Positions 12,346 through 25,100 of a stretch of 64,000 bases of DNA are shown here, one piece after another (positions within the stretch are counted from its first letter, which is position 1; every line of letters begins with the position of its first letter). The DNA comes from Ceriagrion tenellum. Taxonomy: Eukaryota; Arthropoda; Insecta; Odonata; Coenagrionidae. The notes under the pieces are model-generated. The model made no database searches. It was not told the DNA's origin and saw only the letters and a program-made list of their open reading frames with translations. The position numbers and the translations under genes were made by a program. The DNA is taken from contig OY720636.1 of NCBI GenBank assembly GCA_963169105.1, positions 107,384,539 through 107,448,538 on the forward strand, written 5' to 3'.

Positions 12346-13809
12346 TAAGAGTTTTCACCAGTCATTTATGTCTCTCCTCAGATCCCCCCTCATCAATTCA
12401 CTCCACTTATAACACCTACCACTGCAGTCACTGCCTCTAAAATTCTTTTTTAATATTTCCCAAACCATCCTCCACTGATCTCTCTCCACAATCTGTGCCC
12501 ATGAAATTGTCAATCTGCTCTTGATACTTCTCCTTCACTGCCCCAGTTACTGCCTCTGTATTCCACTTTCGTACCCTCCTACTCCTTATCTTTTTCAGTT
12601 TAATGCAACATTTCAGGTCTGTGTCTGCATCAGCCCCTCCTTTCAACAATAAAAAAATTGTTATTCAATTCCAAAGATAAAACCTCTGGAATGAGAAAAG
12701 TGGAGTGTACACCTAATGTTGTAACAACTGCTTGATAAAATATAATGGCAAGACAGGGAGAAGTATAGACATGAGAGTAAATGAAAACAAAAAGTGCCAT
12801 GAAAATTTAAAAAAATACTCAATGTTGGCTAACCACATAAGGTACAATAACCATCACAGCAGTTTTGTACCCAAAATCCTCCATCGTGAAAAAGACAGAA
12901 GAAGATAAGACATCTAAAGTCACTAGAAATAGTTCAACACTCCCCAAAAAAATGCCCCCCAAGCTAACGAGTAAGTGCTACCCTACCACTCTCCCATTTT
13001 CTTTATCTCCTAGAAAGCCCTAATGTAGAGGAGAAAATTATTCAAAAACAAGTGAACTGACAAACAATAAATATTGTGCCAGAGTTAATGCCTGTGCTTA
13101 CCATCCCCATACCTACATCCCAACCCTGGTCTACCATCCAACCTCCTACCCCCATCACAACTCTCGCCCACCTCCCAACCCCCTCCGTCCTTTCCCTTCC
13201 ATGAATTCATAAACATATAAAACTTCAAAATTCACCTGAAAATGAAACAAAGAGTTGAAACTCAGATCATGTCGATTACAATCTGATAAGTAAAAGTTCA
13301 TTTCATTTCCCTGAGATGAATTATTACCACAAAATTAGGCCTAAAACAGCTTCCTTAGTGAAAAACTACAGTCAACCTTTAATGAGTAATGTTGCACTGT
13401 GATTGAGAATGCATGATTTTAATTGTGAATACTTCTTCAGAGCTCATTAACTGAGCACGTGCTGAGAGGACTTGAGCCAAATATGTGCCCTGTATGCATT
13501 CATGGCACAAACTGAGGGAGCTAGTGCCATGAATGTACATAGTCCTAGCACATGCTGAAATACCCAACTGGTACAGTATGTAGGTTCTGAACACATCCTC
13601 AGTACACATGCCAAGCATATACTTAGCAGTGCCATTTATCATGTTCTTGGCATGTCTTTCAGGAATATTCTCAGCATGTTCCAAAGGGCTGACTCGAGGG
13701 CATAATTTGAGCATTTTGATTTGGGATTTAGATTACTGAAGGCTCCAGGTAGAATGGTAAATTTGAAACCCTTCTGAGAACAATTTGCAATGATAGAATC
13801 ATTGCTAAT

Positions 13810-13990
13810 ACCCACACAGCACAAAATATCCAATGGATGTCTAATGGATATCCATAATGTCCACCACATATCCATAACCATGGGAGATTTCTAATGTATG
13901 TACAATGGATATCCATGGCTGGATATCCATCAGAGTACACCCATGGATATCCAATGTACATTCATTAGACATTCTCTGATGGATGTGTTA
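13810..13990. repeat. GGATATCC palindrome-rich repeat with CCCACACAGCAC end
   Basis: The left end reads CCCACACAGCAC. It is followed by many overlapping copies of the palindromic word TGGATATCCA and variants up to about 13985. The same terminal motif begins the element at 54.8 kb. The right terminus is not clearly preserved. Confidence 0.45.
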
Positions 13991-15774
13991 TTGAATATAT
14001 TATGCATTTTCCCTTTAATATACTATTTAATCACTTTGACAACTTTAATGAGGTAAATTAAGCAGAGTAATGAAAAATGAATAACTCTAAAGATGAAGAG
14101 AAAGTAATGAAAAAAGGGTCCATAAACTTTGCATATCCGAGTATGTAAGATTAATAATTTTTTTCCTTCCAAATATCAGGGGGGCAATTACCATTTCTTG
14201 CCACTCCCAGGTTATGCCTATGATGCTCACTGAATATGCTGAGCTGAGTCTCAGCACATAATTTTGCAGAATAGAATATGTGTTCTTGCTCCATGAGTAT
14301 GAATCTCCATTGGATTGGTTGAATACTGTTCCCAGGTTGCTTCCAAGGTTTCCAAACACAAGTGAGAGAAATCAATGAATACTCAGAGGAGGTTCAAAAA
14401 GATGAACATATTTAACTTCATTTAACCTAGAGTTTATTTTCATAACAACACGAGAACACTGACCAGGGTACATGAGTTACCCTCATACATGGCATTGCCC
14501 TTCTTGGGGCCTAAGAAGAGGGCAATTGGTGGAAATGACATGGGATTAACGGGCAAATATCCATTCCGTGCCTTGAACTCAGCTTCCACTTTTCAATCAT
14601 TAAGAGACTGATGTTGACTCATTATCACTGCCTCAAGTTCAAAAGAAATAGGAATACAATCAAAATAAAATAAATTAACCTTAGCTTTTTTTACTTCCAA
14701 AAATGTGTAGAGGGTAATTTTTCTAGATAATCATACACTCTCATCTCCCAGACACACAGTTTTGTGTCATAAACTTTACAATTTTTGCTTTCTAACCTCT
14801 AAAAGTGAATGATTTGAACACTATATTCATTTCTCAGTTTTTTGTTCCCATAGTCAAGCATTGACTTGAGTTTTATTTTGACCATGACACCACTTCTCTC
14901 TAAAACAATGATTCATGTACTTCTGAGACATAAATATTTCTTAAAGGAAATCATTTCACAACACTATAATGAGTAAAAATACCCCAAAAAATGTCAAAAT
15001 TTACGATGGCAATAGAAGAATGGTTACAAAGTGGCACCTACATAATACTCCCCCATGACTGGCCTGGTCCCACAGCATTACAATTAATGTTTTTCAACAG
15101 TCGTGTCTCATCTAACACGTTCTAATTTTCGTAGGCCCATTTACACAGACATAGAATATTAATGACTGGTAGATTTTTTGATATATTATTACCAAATAAT
15201 CTCTGTAACTTTTTTTAAAATGATGCTCAATTATAACAATCAAACACTTTTCTTCTCATCACAGGAAATGAGATATGTGGTAATTGCAACAAAATTCTCA
15301 CAAAAGGAGAAACAAATAGATACAGCCAGTATAACAGCATTTGGTACATTTCATTAGAATTACACTTCCTTTTGTGCCATAGTCAAAACATAAGCTCTCA
15401 CATATCAAACATACAAATAAAAGTTGGCTCTTTGAATATACAATTTAATATACTAAATTTATATATACTATTTCTACATCATATTACACTATCAACTTGA
15501 AATACTTTGCACAACAGTGATAGTCAACAGTCAGTTCAATACCTGTTTTTTTCTGATAATAAGATATTTCCTTTGCTTAGAGTTAGAACAGTGATTCAAA
15601 AGACAGATATCAAATTTCTCTTCGCAATTTCAGTCGCATCAACCATAAATCAGCATCTGTCATTTCATAAAACCTTCCATAGCACGCTGATTGTGTTGGC
15701 GAGTACATTGCAATCATGAGAAGCTAGCATTTATGACCTCTACTAGGGGAAGGTTGACAGAAATTGAGTGAATA

Positions 15775-15811
15775 GGAGAGATAGAGAGAAAGATAGAGAG
15801 AAAGGAGAAAA
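15775..15811. repeat. GA-rich simple repeat
   Basis: Imperfect (GAGA)n with GATA interruptions. It is a plain simple sequence repeat. Confidence 0.7.
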
Positions 15812-16428
15812 ATAATAAGAGAAATCAAATTACACCTTGTTCATTCCCTCCATTACGAGATTTAACACTGCTTGACTTTATTTGGAAATGTCAATAGATT
15901 GATAAATGAAGTACCTAATCACCAAAAGCATCTAGGAGATCCTCCAAGGTGCAATGCACATCGATGCCTCATAATCCACCCCGATTTTTTTTTTTCAAAT
16001 TAGTTTTTAGAATTGCACGAAGAAGTCAAGCCGCTGCTGTAGTCCATATTAAGCCTTTTTCTATGGTAAGAGCTTAGGGTAGGTCTTTTATGCATGGATG
16101 AAATATGCAGGTCTAGCAACAAATTCCATTCATGTCTATCTCATTACGCTCCCACACACAATCCACCAAGAGTCAAATTTCACAACTTTTGAATCAAAGC
16201 TAACACAAAATCTTTTTTTCCCTCATTTTCAGGCCTTGATTAAGAGCTCTCACAGCTTCTTTTTTTATTGATTTCACACATTCAGTTTAGATACAACCAC
16301 ATATGCTCATCACTCACTCACGATTACACCAACTTTTGTACAAAGACAGAAAGTTCCAAACAGCAAATTTTTTTTTAATATTTCCAAGCAAAAAATTTGC
16401 TGTAATCACAATTTAATTATTCAACAAG

Positions 16429-16454
16429 CAAGAGAGAGAGAGAGACAGAGAGAA
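16429..16454. repeat. (AG)n microsatellite
   Basis: About a dozen AG units with one AC interruption. Confidence 0.8.
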
Positions 16455-18679
16455 TGAGTGAGCACAAGAATAATTCAAGCACGAACACACATACACATTA
16501 CAAGTATTACGTCCCTCTTTCCCTCTCTGCCCATTAATTACACAGTGGAAAATATTATAAAACAACTGTTTACCTACAAAGTACTTTTAGTTTCTTTTGC
16601 TTATTGCTGCTGCGTATTTTGACAATAATGCATCACATCCATTTAACTTTTAACACTCGCGAGCCAAATCAGAATAACTATTAAAAATAAAAAAAATGAC
16701 ATGTTGGTTTTTTTCATACTTTCATGATTTATATAATGGCACAGGTAATGGCAGTATAAATTTGAAACTCCTTTCACCTCTCGAGTTCATTCGCAAATAC
16801 TTCATGCATGAGAAAAGGGTTTCTTTAGAAATCATTCCAACACAAGGCAAATCATTTGGTTAATTAGACATTAAATCCAGTTGAGGGAGTATGATGGAGG
16901 ACATGTGCAGGAGGAAAGTTCTGGAAACGTTTTTCCCACACGTAGAGGTATTACTACATAGCGAGTTAGTTGAAGGGCCTTCTTTCTTTAACAGCTATAC
17001 ACAAAGCCAATTCTCAACATTATTTAACACTTGAAGTAAAAAAGTTATTAATTATTTGATTTGCTTTAAAAAAAATGCTCGACACCCATACTATTCCCAT
17101 AAACACACACACAAACACTTTTGCATTATCTATAGATGTTAATATCATCACTTATCTTCATTTTTTCAGTAAATAGCAGATATACAACTTTTGCACAGGC
17201 TATAATCAAATTGTCAGCACCACAATATGTTCTTGAAGGTAAAACGGCATTCACCAACCTGTCCTCTGATGATATATTGATAGTTTGTGGGAAGAAGTGA
17301 ACTCTTTAATTCATCCATGCACACATAACTATATCTACATATGGGTAGATGACAAAGCTAGACTTTAAATGACTTCAACGGGATATATATTTGGTCTACT
17401 TTCAATGATTTTTTGTTTTTATGTACAAAAGGCAAATAAAAACCATTACACCTTTGCAAGTACCCACAGAATACAGCCCATATTTAATATCTAACGAATA
17501 CTTGTTGTTGGTCATGAGTACCTTTGGACTCAATCAACTGAGTTCATTAAATCTGCTTCATATGTATTTCATGAATGCATGGCTTTAAAAACTTAAGTAG
17601 CGTTGCTTCATTTTACCTATTTTAATCATACTATATTACATTTGTACACATTTACTTATAATTAAAATGGGATCCACAAACCTCATTATCTAGTCAATCA
17701 GCTCAAAAAAATGAATGATAAACTCTATTTCAACTAGAACAATTTCAACGCTCAGTTAAAATTAATGTGCTCTCAATTTTATTTTGTAACAAAGTCACGA
17801 TGATCAAACTCTAACTTGAGTGGTATAGAATGGCATCATGTCAATTAATTCTCAACAATCCACCAGAACAACACAAAAATGCTCACTTGAAATTCAGAAG
17901 AATATACTGATCCAATAAAAACTTTTTAAATCAAAATTTTTTGGTCAAAATTAGCAAATCAAGTGTGCTGTGCTTTGTCACTTGAAAGCACCCTTCCAAA
18001 AACTTTAGGAAGACGTGTGTTTGTATGCAGTATGTATAAATATAAGTATTTGTAATAAGTTCCATTTCCATTTCACTCAGTGCCTCATTTTTGGGTCATT
18101 ATTGTCAATAGCTCCACCTACAGTACAACCAAAGCACTCCAATCTGTTCCCATCCCACCTTAACCAACTTCTATTCCTCAGTTTGTATTTTGTAATGGAA
18201 AACCAACCACAAAACTTTGTGACATAGCTGAATATTACATTATTGGTAATGCATAGCAAATGGCAAGAACATTGAAGGTGGATACTACAACCATAATTAT
18301 TGTAGATAGCAATGCTAAATCTGACTGTTGATGAAAGTTCCCTGTGAAAAACTACAAGCATGAGCTGATTCAAGCTTAATGCAACATAAGTTTCTCTGGA
18401 AGAGGAAATATTAAGTACATAGTTAAAAGTGTATAGTCAAAAAAAGCAAAATCTGTCAATCTTCTCAATTTTTCCAAGTGCAGCAGAGCAATCCTAAATG
18501 GTCACCAGGCAATAATGAGGATGCCTCAGTAATTGAGGCAGCAATTTAAGTTAGTAAGAATAATTGAGGCATCCTAACGAGGGACCTAAATGCTCAGGAA
18601 ATCAATTTCACTGTTCCAAACATTTTCATCCATTCATTTCCCAACAATTTCTATCCAGGCACATGCCAGGAGCCAATAA

Positions 18680-19147
18680 CTACACCAAGTCTTCTTCACC
18701 ATCGTCACCGCTATCTCCACAACTGGAGCTATCATAATGGCCATTTTGAGAGTCCACCACCCTCGAGGCATTGCCACCTCTCCCGACAACGCCTCTCTTC
18801 TCTCGCTCGTGGAGAGAAGAGTGTGGGAGGGGGCTGCCTCCTCTCTCGCCCAACCTTCCACTGCCATTCCCTAGGCCGTCCTTTGCTTTCACTCTCTCGT
18901 GGTCTTGGTTGTAGGAGGATTCATACAAGGGATCCTCGTCATCGAGGACCCTGACAAGGGGATCCGTCGGCTGATGCTGCCGCCCTGAATTGTTGATCAC
19001 CTTACTTGGGGAGGGTGAGGGAGCCGGAGAAGAGGTTCCCAGCTTGTTTGGCCAACTTACCTCCTCTCCACCCTGAGCAGTTTTTGTGTCGGGGATGTCG
19101 ACCCCAAGGGCAGAACACTCTTGCATCAGACGCACACACTGCTCATT
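18680..19147 (-). CDS. brp: terminal exon Q: disordered acidic tail, stop
   Basis: 155 codons plus TAG (18680-18682). It starts NEQCVRLMQECSALGVDIPD and then becomes Ser/Pro/Gly/Asp-rich and probably unstructured (SSPAPSPSPSK, DDEDPLYESSYNQ). It ends in an acidic stretch finishing GDDGEEDLV. The last four residues EDLV fit a class III PDZ ligand pattern (X-D/E-X-hydrophobic). Vertebrate CAST/ERC2 ends GIWA and binds the RIM PDZ domain, so a PDZ role is a reasonable guess only. Confidence 0.82.
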   Translation of the reverse strand, partial: NEQCVRLMQECSALGVDIPDTKTAQGGEEVSWPNKLGTSSPAPSPSPSKVINNSGRQHQPTDPLVRVLDDEDPLYESSYNQDHERVKAKDGLGNGSGRLGERGGSPLPHSSLHEREKRGVVGRGGNASRVVDSQNGHYDSSSCGDSGDDGEEDLV

Positions 19148-22100
19148 CTGAGGATAGTCAAGACAATTACATCTCATCAATATATGCATACATCATACAC
19201 ACCAAATGATGGAAAATTTGTTCTTCACTTGGGTCACAGACAATAAAAGTAATGGGTGTATAAAAGGAGTGACCAAATAGAGTGTTAGAAAAAATGAGGC
19301 AAGAACATGCATTGCAAATACATAGTTAGGAAATTTAGCCATTAAATAATTGGCACAGTGGTTAATCAAGTCTACCTCTTTATCATGATTGATTCAGCAG
19401 AAATTGTTATTTTTAGGCTTTGAGACTCACGGCAAAGACATTATCATTGGAATTATTGAGGTGTAAAAACTTAGTCTTGAATACTTGTATTTAAAATTAT
19501 TGAATGATTTTATCATTAGTTTTTCCCAAAAAATATCAATGCATAATATGTTGAATTTTCAAGAGCATTTCACTGCTAATGATGATGACAATTAAAAAAT
19601 TTCCTAAACTACCTATCAAATGTTTTACATCTAACAAACAACCTAAGAAAGATTTTTAAAAAAATGCTGAACGAAATAAAGAATGCTACAGACTTTTTTA
19701 AGTGGCATGTTCCGCAGCACACTATGCAACTCAAATTTTAAGTTAGAGTTTCATCAAGTCATAAAACACCCACAGAGTGGCCAATCTAGATGGGTGAACC
19801 CCCTACTCAAGTAAAATGTTGCCAGGGAGTGCTTGTTCAATTTTTAATGTTGGTTACACATGAATAAAAACTAACATCAGAAAAACATTTTTTTACAGGC
19901 ATATTCTTCCACAACCATGTAATATTATTGAATGTATTTTCTAGATCATCAATATCAGTATGCTCAATATCATACCTCTCCAACTGAAAGTAAATATTAG
20001 CTGTTTTTTCATACATATAACTTCACTTTATTTATGAGTTTTTTCTCACAAAACCCCATTATTACACCCTTGCTACTGGTGGGACCATCATTGCAATATC
20101 CATGTAGCCTAAATAAAAAAAAGCATCATGACAAAGTTATTCTAAGAGAGGGTACATGTATTAGCCATACATGTCAAGCATGGTTCGAAGATCAATGAAA
20201 TGCCAGATGTTCCTTGCGGTGTTATGGACCAATGCATAAAACATCAGAAAAACAATAAAACAAAACAGAAATGGGAGATGGAACTAATGAGTCTCCATTA
20301 GGTATGGTCTTAGCCTGGATATCAGATAAGCAATACTTAAAAGAGTTTCATCTAATAATGGATGCAGAGTATGAGTTTCAATTTTAATGTAATGGAAAAA
20401 GTATTGAATCATTTTTTTTAATATTATGTAACTGCCACTTTTATGTGTAATGCAGGTGCACATAAGGATTGAGAAAGCATTCCAGGGGTTTGGCCAAAGT
20501 GGCCAAAAAATGAGACAACTCTTACAACTTGAGAGTAAAATGTATGACTCCACCATTATGATGCTTGGCTTACACTATCCAATCCCTGAAAAGCATACAA
20601 TCACAGGAATGATTTGAGGATGGCAAGGGGTGACAGTTTCCCCTCAAATTTTAAAGGAAAACCATTTCCATAATATTATTAACTCAAATATACAAGGCTA
20701 ACTGGCACATTATTAACTTCTCAGCTTAATTCAGCTCTAAGGATTTATAAAATTGAAATGATTGACATTAGATATAAACGGGAAAATAAAGAATGTTAGC
20801 AATCATTTTGTGCTCAAAAATTTCTCTCATAAATACTTTCAAATCTACCGATCCATTTCGACCCCCGAATCTCTGCCCCCCATGGAAAATTCTCAAATTA
20901 AGCCACCCTTGTAGCCGCTTCACATGGTACATCTTGTTGTACGAATGTATGAACTCTTTCATGAGGAGAATCGTACTGTGTAAATCAGTAAATTGTATGA
21001 TTGTTTGAATGACTGGACATGAAACAGGTCCTACTGAAATTCCATTAATTTTCTTGTACAATCTATGATACATTCGTTTGTACAATGAAATATACTGTGT
21101 AAAGCAGCCTTTAAATCCATGACTCACCGGTACAACTTTTTTAAACTTGATACCCAGGTATTATCTCACTTTATCATGAATTTTATAGGGGTTTTAAAGA
21201 GTAAGATGTTGAAACGCTGCTCTTTTTCATCCCACCACAGTCAATGAGCTTTATGCCAACTTAAAGCAAGCTTAAGATATTTAGCCAATCCACTGCATTT
21301 GAGCGGGAGTCATCAATTATGGAACACAGTTGCACAAAATTCACAATAAAAAATATTTTAGGATCCCTTTCAAGATGAATAATTTTTCATACAAAATTTC
21401 ATACTTAAAGTACCCTTCCATGGGATGAAGATTAGTAAAATCTGCATGGCATTGGTAATACATCAATTTTAAATCTATTATGATTTCCTATTGAAACAAT
21501 CAATACATAAGAAAAAAGTAAAAAATTTAAAACTTCAGTCAAAACATACAGTTTACACAAATTTTTATCCATTAATTCAACCAGTTATGGTTGTAAATAA
21601 CCAATTGCAAAGGACAAGATCGTACATTAAACCAATTGCAAGCTTACCTCTCTGTGAAGTGCTTTCATCAGGCGATCCCGATCAGCACGTAATTTTTCAG
21701 CTTGTTCTGCTTGCTTTGCAGTCCTTAGCCCAGAGAATTCTAGAAGTGCCAGATGAGCATCTTTTTCGCTGATTGCTGACTCAAGAGCTTCTTGCCTAAA
21801 ATATCAAAAAATGAGTATTTCATTTTAAATTGTCAAATAACCTGAATAAGGAATGAAAATCACACAACCAGCACAGCACATCTAATGCAGTGTGTAGATG
21901 AAATGGGCTAATTATTAACAATCTGGCTGTCATAAATTCCCATTATCATTATGTTTTAGGAGAAACAAGGGAAAACTGAAATTTATCGCTTGGAATCTGA
22001 CAAAAACATAAATATGTAATACCTGACTGGTTGAATGGACCCCTTAAAGAGAGCTGATAGAAAATTAAAGAAAAGGATTCTTTATCACTCCTGTATATCA

Positions 22101-25100
22101 GGCATGCTGCTCAAGAAACAATTCATATTACACATACTTATACATCAACTTTATCAGCATTTAGTACCTCTTGTCCAAGAGGATATTAAATCTCCATATT
22201 CTAATCATGGAAACATTGGTGCCAAGAATAATCACAAAACACTTTTCTATCACTTGATTTTTGAGTTTTAAGCACTAGCTGAAACCACATGTCATTCAGA
22301 CATTATTACTGAGTCCGTGTTACCATTTTCAAAACATCTGAATCTGAATTTACAATAGCAGAGGCAAATGGGGTAGCAAAATTTTTAATCTAACCACAAC
22401 TGATACAACCATTACCAAAGTACAACAAGGAGCATATTGCTGGAGGTTATCTATGTGCCATTGAAAGTAATTGAGCCAAAATGACAGAAAAGATACACAT
22501 AGGTAGGTAGTAAGAAATCAATATTTAGCTGATTCCAACCAGAACCAATTTCTCATACAGCAAATTCACATTTTCCACTCCAAGTTAGAGAAAATATAGG
22601 GTCACCATGTGTTTCAAAATGTCCAAGCCTGAGAAATTCTCAGGTTTTCATTTCCTACTTTGGCATGAAATGATGTCTAAAGTTTCAACAGTTTCAGATA
22701 TCGTCTGGCTCATTTAACCATTCTACACTGTTTTCACCAATTTTTCACGCACAATCAATAATCTACTGGTTAAAAAGGGTTAAAATAAGAGTAAAAATAC
22801 CCAAGACTTCACATGTAAAGGGCCCAATGCTGCCGATAATATTTTTTTCTTCATATCAGCATACTTCCAACCATTCTTCATCTTATCTATAATATCTATT
22901 TTCTTTCATCCCCTTCCCTACTTACCCAACATCCTCCCCTTTACCACTGACTTATCTAACCCTTCACCCCTCCAAACTACCTCCAACCACCTATTTCCAT
23001 TACTCATCCAGAAGTTTCCTTTCCTCATCAACCATACCAAGTACTTATATCCCACCCACCTCTTCCTCCTGATGTTTACTTGTAGACATGTATACCTGGA
23101 CCAAAGCAAAAGTGTTCATGAGGCCCTAAATTTCAACCACTAATAATACACATAGCTCACCCATTGTGTGTAAACTACCCTCATCCCTCAATTAGCATTT
23201 AATACCGTAGTTACCCCATGTTGACTCTCATCTCCCTCATATATAGCATTAGAACTGTCACTCCAACTGTCCTCAATTTTCCTCCAATACCCCTCATACA
23301 GTCCCAGAGCATCTTTTTCCTTCCTCCATTTCTTGTTAAATATTCAGCAGCTTCCTGACTGTCATCATTGTTCTTGCATTCCTAGTTCTTATCTCTCTAA
23401 TTTTATGAATTACAAAAATGTAAGTAAAAGATGCAGGCCTTAGGGAAAAGTAGCAAGTAAACGAGTTTACCTACACAAGTAAGCCTAGTCTAGCAAGTAA
23501 GAGTTTTAAACATGTCACTGTACTTCCACAAATCCCATTTTATTTGTCCATACTCTTATACCAGCAAATAAACTGTACTTAATGGTGTACACTCTATCAG
23601 GTTATTATGGCTGTACGCAAGAGCCATAAGATAGTAGATTTGATAAAAAAAAATAGATTTTCCTCACTCACTTCATGCGAGCCAGGTCCTGTAAATGAGT
23701 GTGGCGCTCAGAGAGTAATGTAGTTAACTTTTGTTCCAAAGTTTGAAGACGAGTCAGAAGGGGTCGACATGTAGCACAGCGCAATGCATGTGCTGTCTGA
23801 AGAGACATGAGCCTCTGCTCCAGTTTGCTGACCTTTAATGAAACAAGTGAAAAATTTAATTTAAACCAGAATTCAAAAATCTTATTGTAAAAGAAACAAA
23901 ATGCATTAAGAAAATTTAAAATAATACATCATAGAAATTCAGAGTGAAGATTGAAGATTTCTTTTTGAGCCAGTATGCGATTTTGATACATAAGGTACAA
24001 ATTATGTCTTCTTAAATACATACAAATTACATGAAAATGATTTATTGGGTTATAAAAAATATGAACAAATATCTTATTTTATCAATTAGCAATCAATTTT
24101 ATCAATATTAAAATTTGCTACAAATAACAATTAGAAAATATGTATTGGAATGGCTCCAATGTTTAGAGAGAAGTTTGGATTATTCTAAAGCAGTGAATAA
24201 TAAAACCACTGTAATCACTTAAATTATTTGAAATAACAAGAGACATGCATTTCTCGTGCACAAATACTTAGAGGGCATTACCTGTAATCAGCAATCCTGT
24301 AAAGTCTTACAAGTATTGTGTACAATTAAAGTAACGGCTAGTGAAGAACCATAGTGAAGTAAAATATAAATCACCATTTCATGTTGTATATATACAGATA
24401 ATGTACAGAATAGTGGATATTTTCATCACAAATGGAACTCCCATTTTATTTCATATAGTACATTGCTGTTATAGATAATTTTTAATATTTTGGTGAGAAA
24501 TATTAATGCCATTAGAGATGACCATGATGTATACCTGAAAATTTGCGCTTATCATTACTATTTCACTCATATATAATCCTTAATGAAGCATATAATTTTT
24601 ACCTTTGACTATCTTTTTCAGTTAAAATGAACTTTCCTTGTTTATGCAGGAAGAAAGCTATTTTAAGGCATATACATCAGTAACAAGTAAGGAATGAAAG
24701 CCAAATTTTCATAGTAGAGCTGTTTAAGGAGATCAATATTTTGTGACCCTCATTGTCCACTTTCAGATTATCCACCAAATGTATAGGCAATCAAAAGAAT
24801 TCATTGGAAATCACGATTAACTTACCAGGTCCCTAAATTCAGGCAAATATTCAGAAAATTTCAAATCAGTGAACAAGATGAAGAGTAGATTGATTATTTT
24901 GGGTGATTTAAGATAAATGCCAGTGAAGAAAGCCTTCAGAGTGAGTAGTCATAAATAGGGTGGGGGATAAGTAGAGAACTATTCTCAAAGAAAAACTTAT
25001 GGCGATGAATAAAGAGGTAATAATGAACTCATTAGTAAGAGAGGAGTTAAATAACCTATGACTGAGTTCATTTTTTTCCTTTTAATCAGCTGCATACTGT

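Larger units (their letters stand above)
5290..18679. other. convergent intergenic region, no gene found
   Basis: This is 13.4 kb of AT-rich DNA between the stop codons of the Pvf-like gene and brp. Apart from the elements listed separately it holds only short chance open frames. Part of it must be the two 3' untranslated regions. A minus-strand AATAAA (complement at 17778-17783) would give brp a ~0.9-kb 3' UTR, but this is only a guess. No tRNA-like, rRNA or coding conservation signal was recognised. Confidence 0.5.

Noticed and set aside
13379..13961. overlapping minus-strand frames of 62-111 residues
   Set aside because: They come from repeated words (ACATGCTGA, GGATATCC) and show no protein family features.
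20160..20190. GGTTCGAAGATC as a tRNA B-box
   Set aside because: No acceptor stem, A-box or cloverleaf could be built around it.
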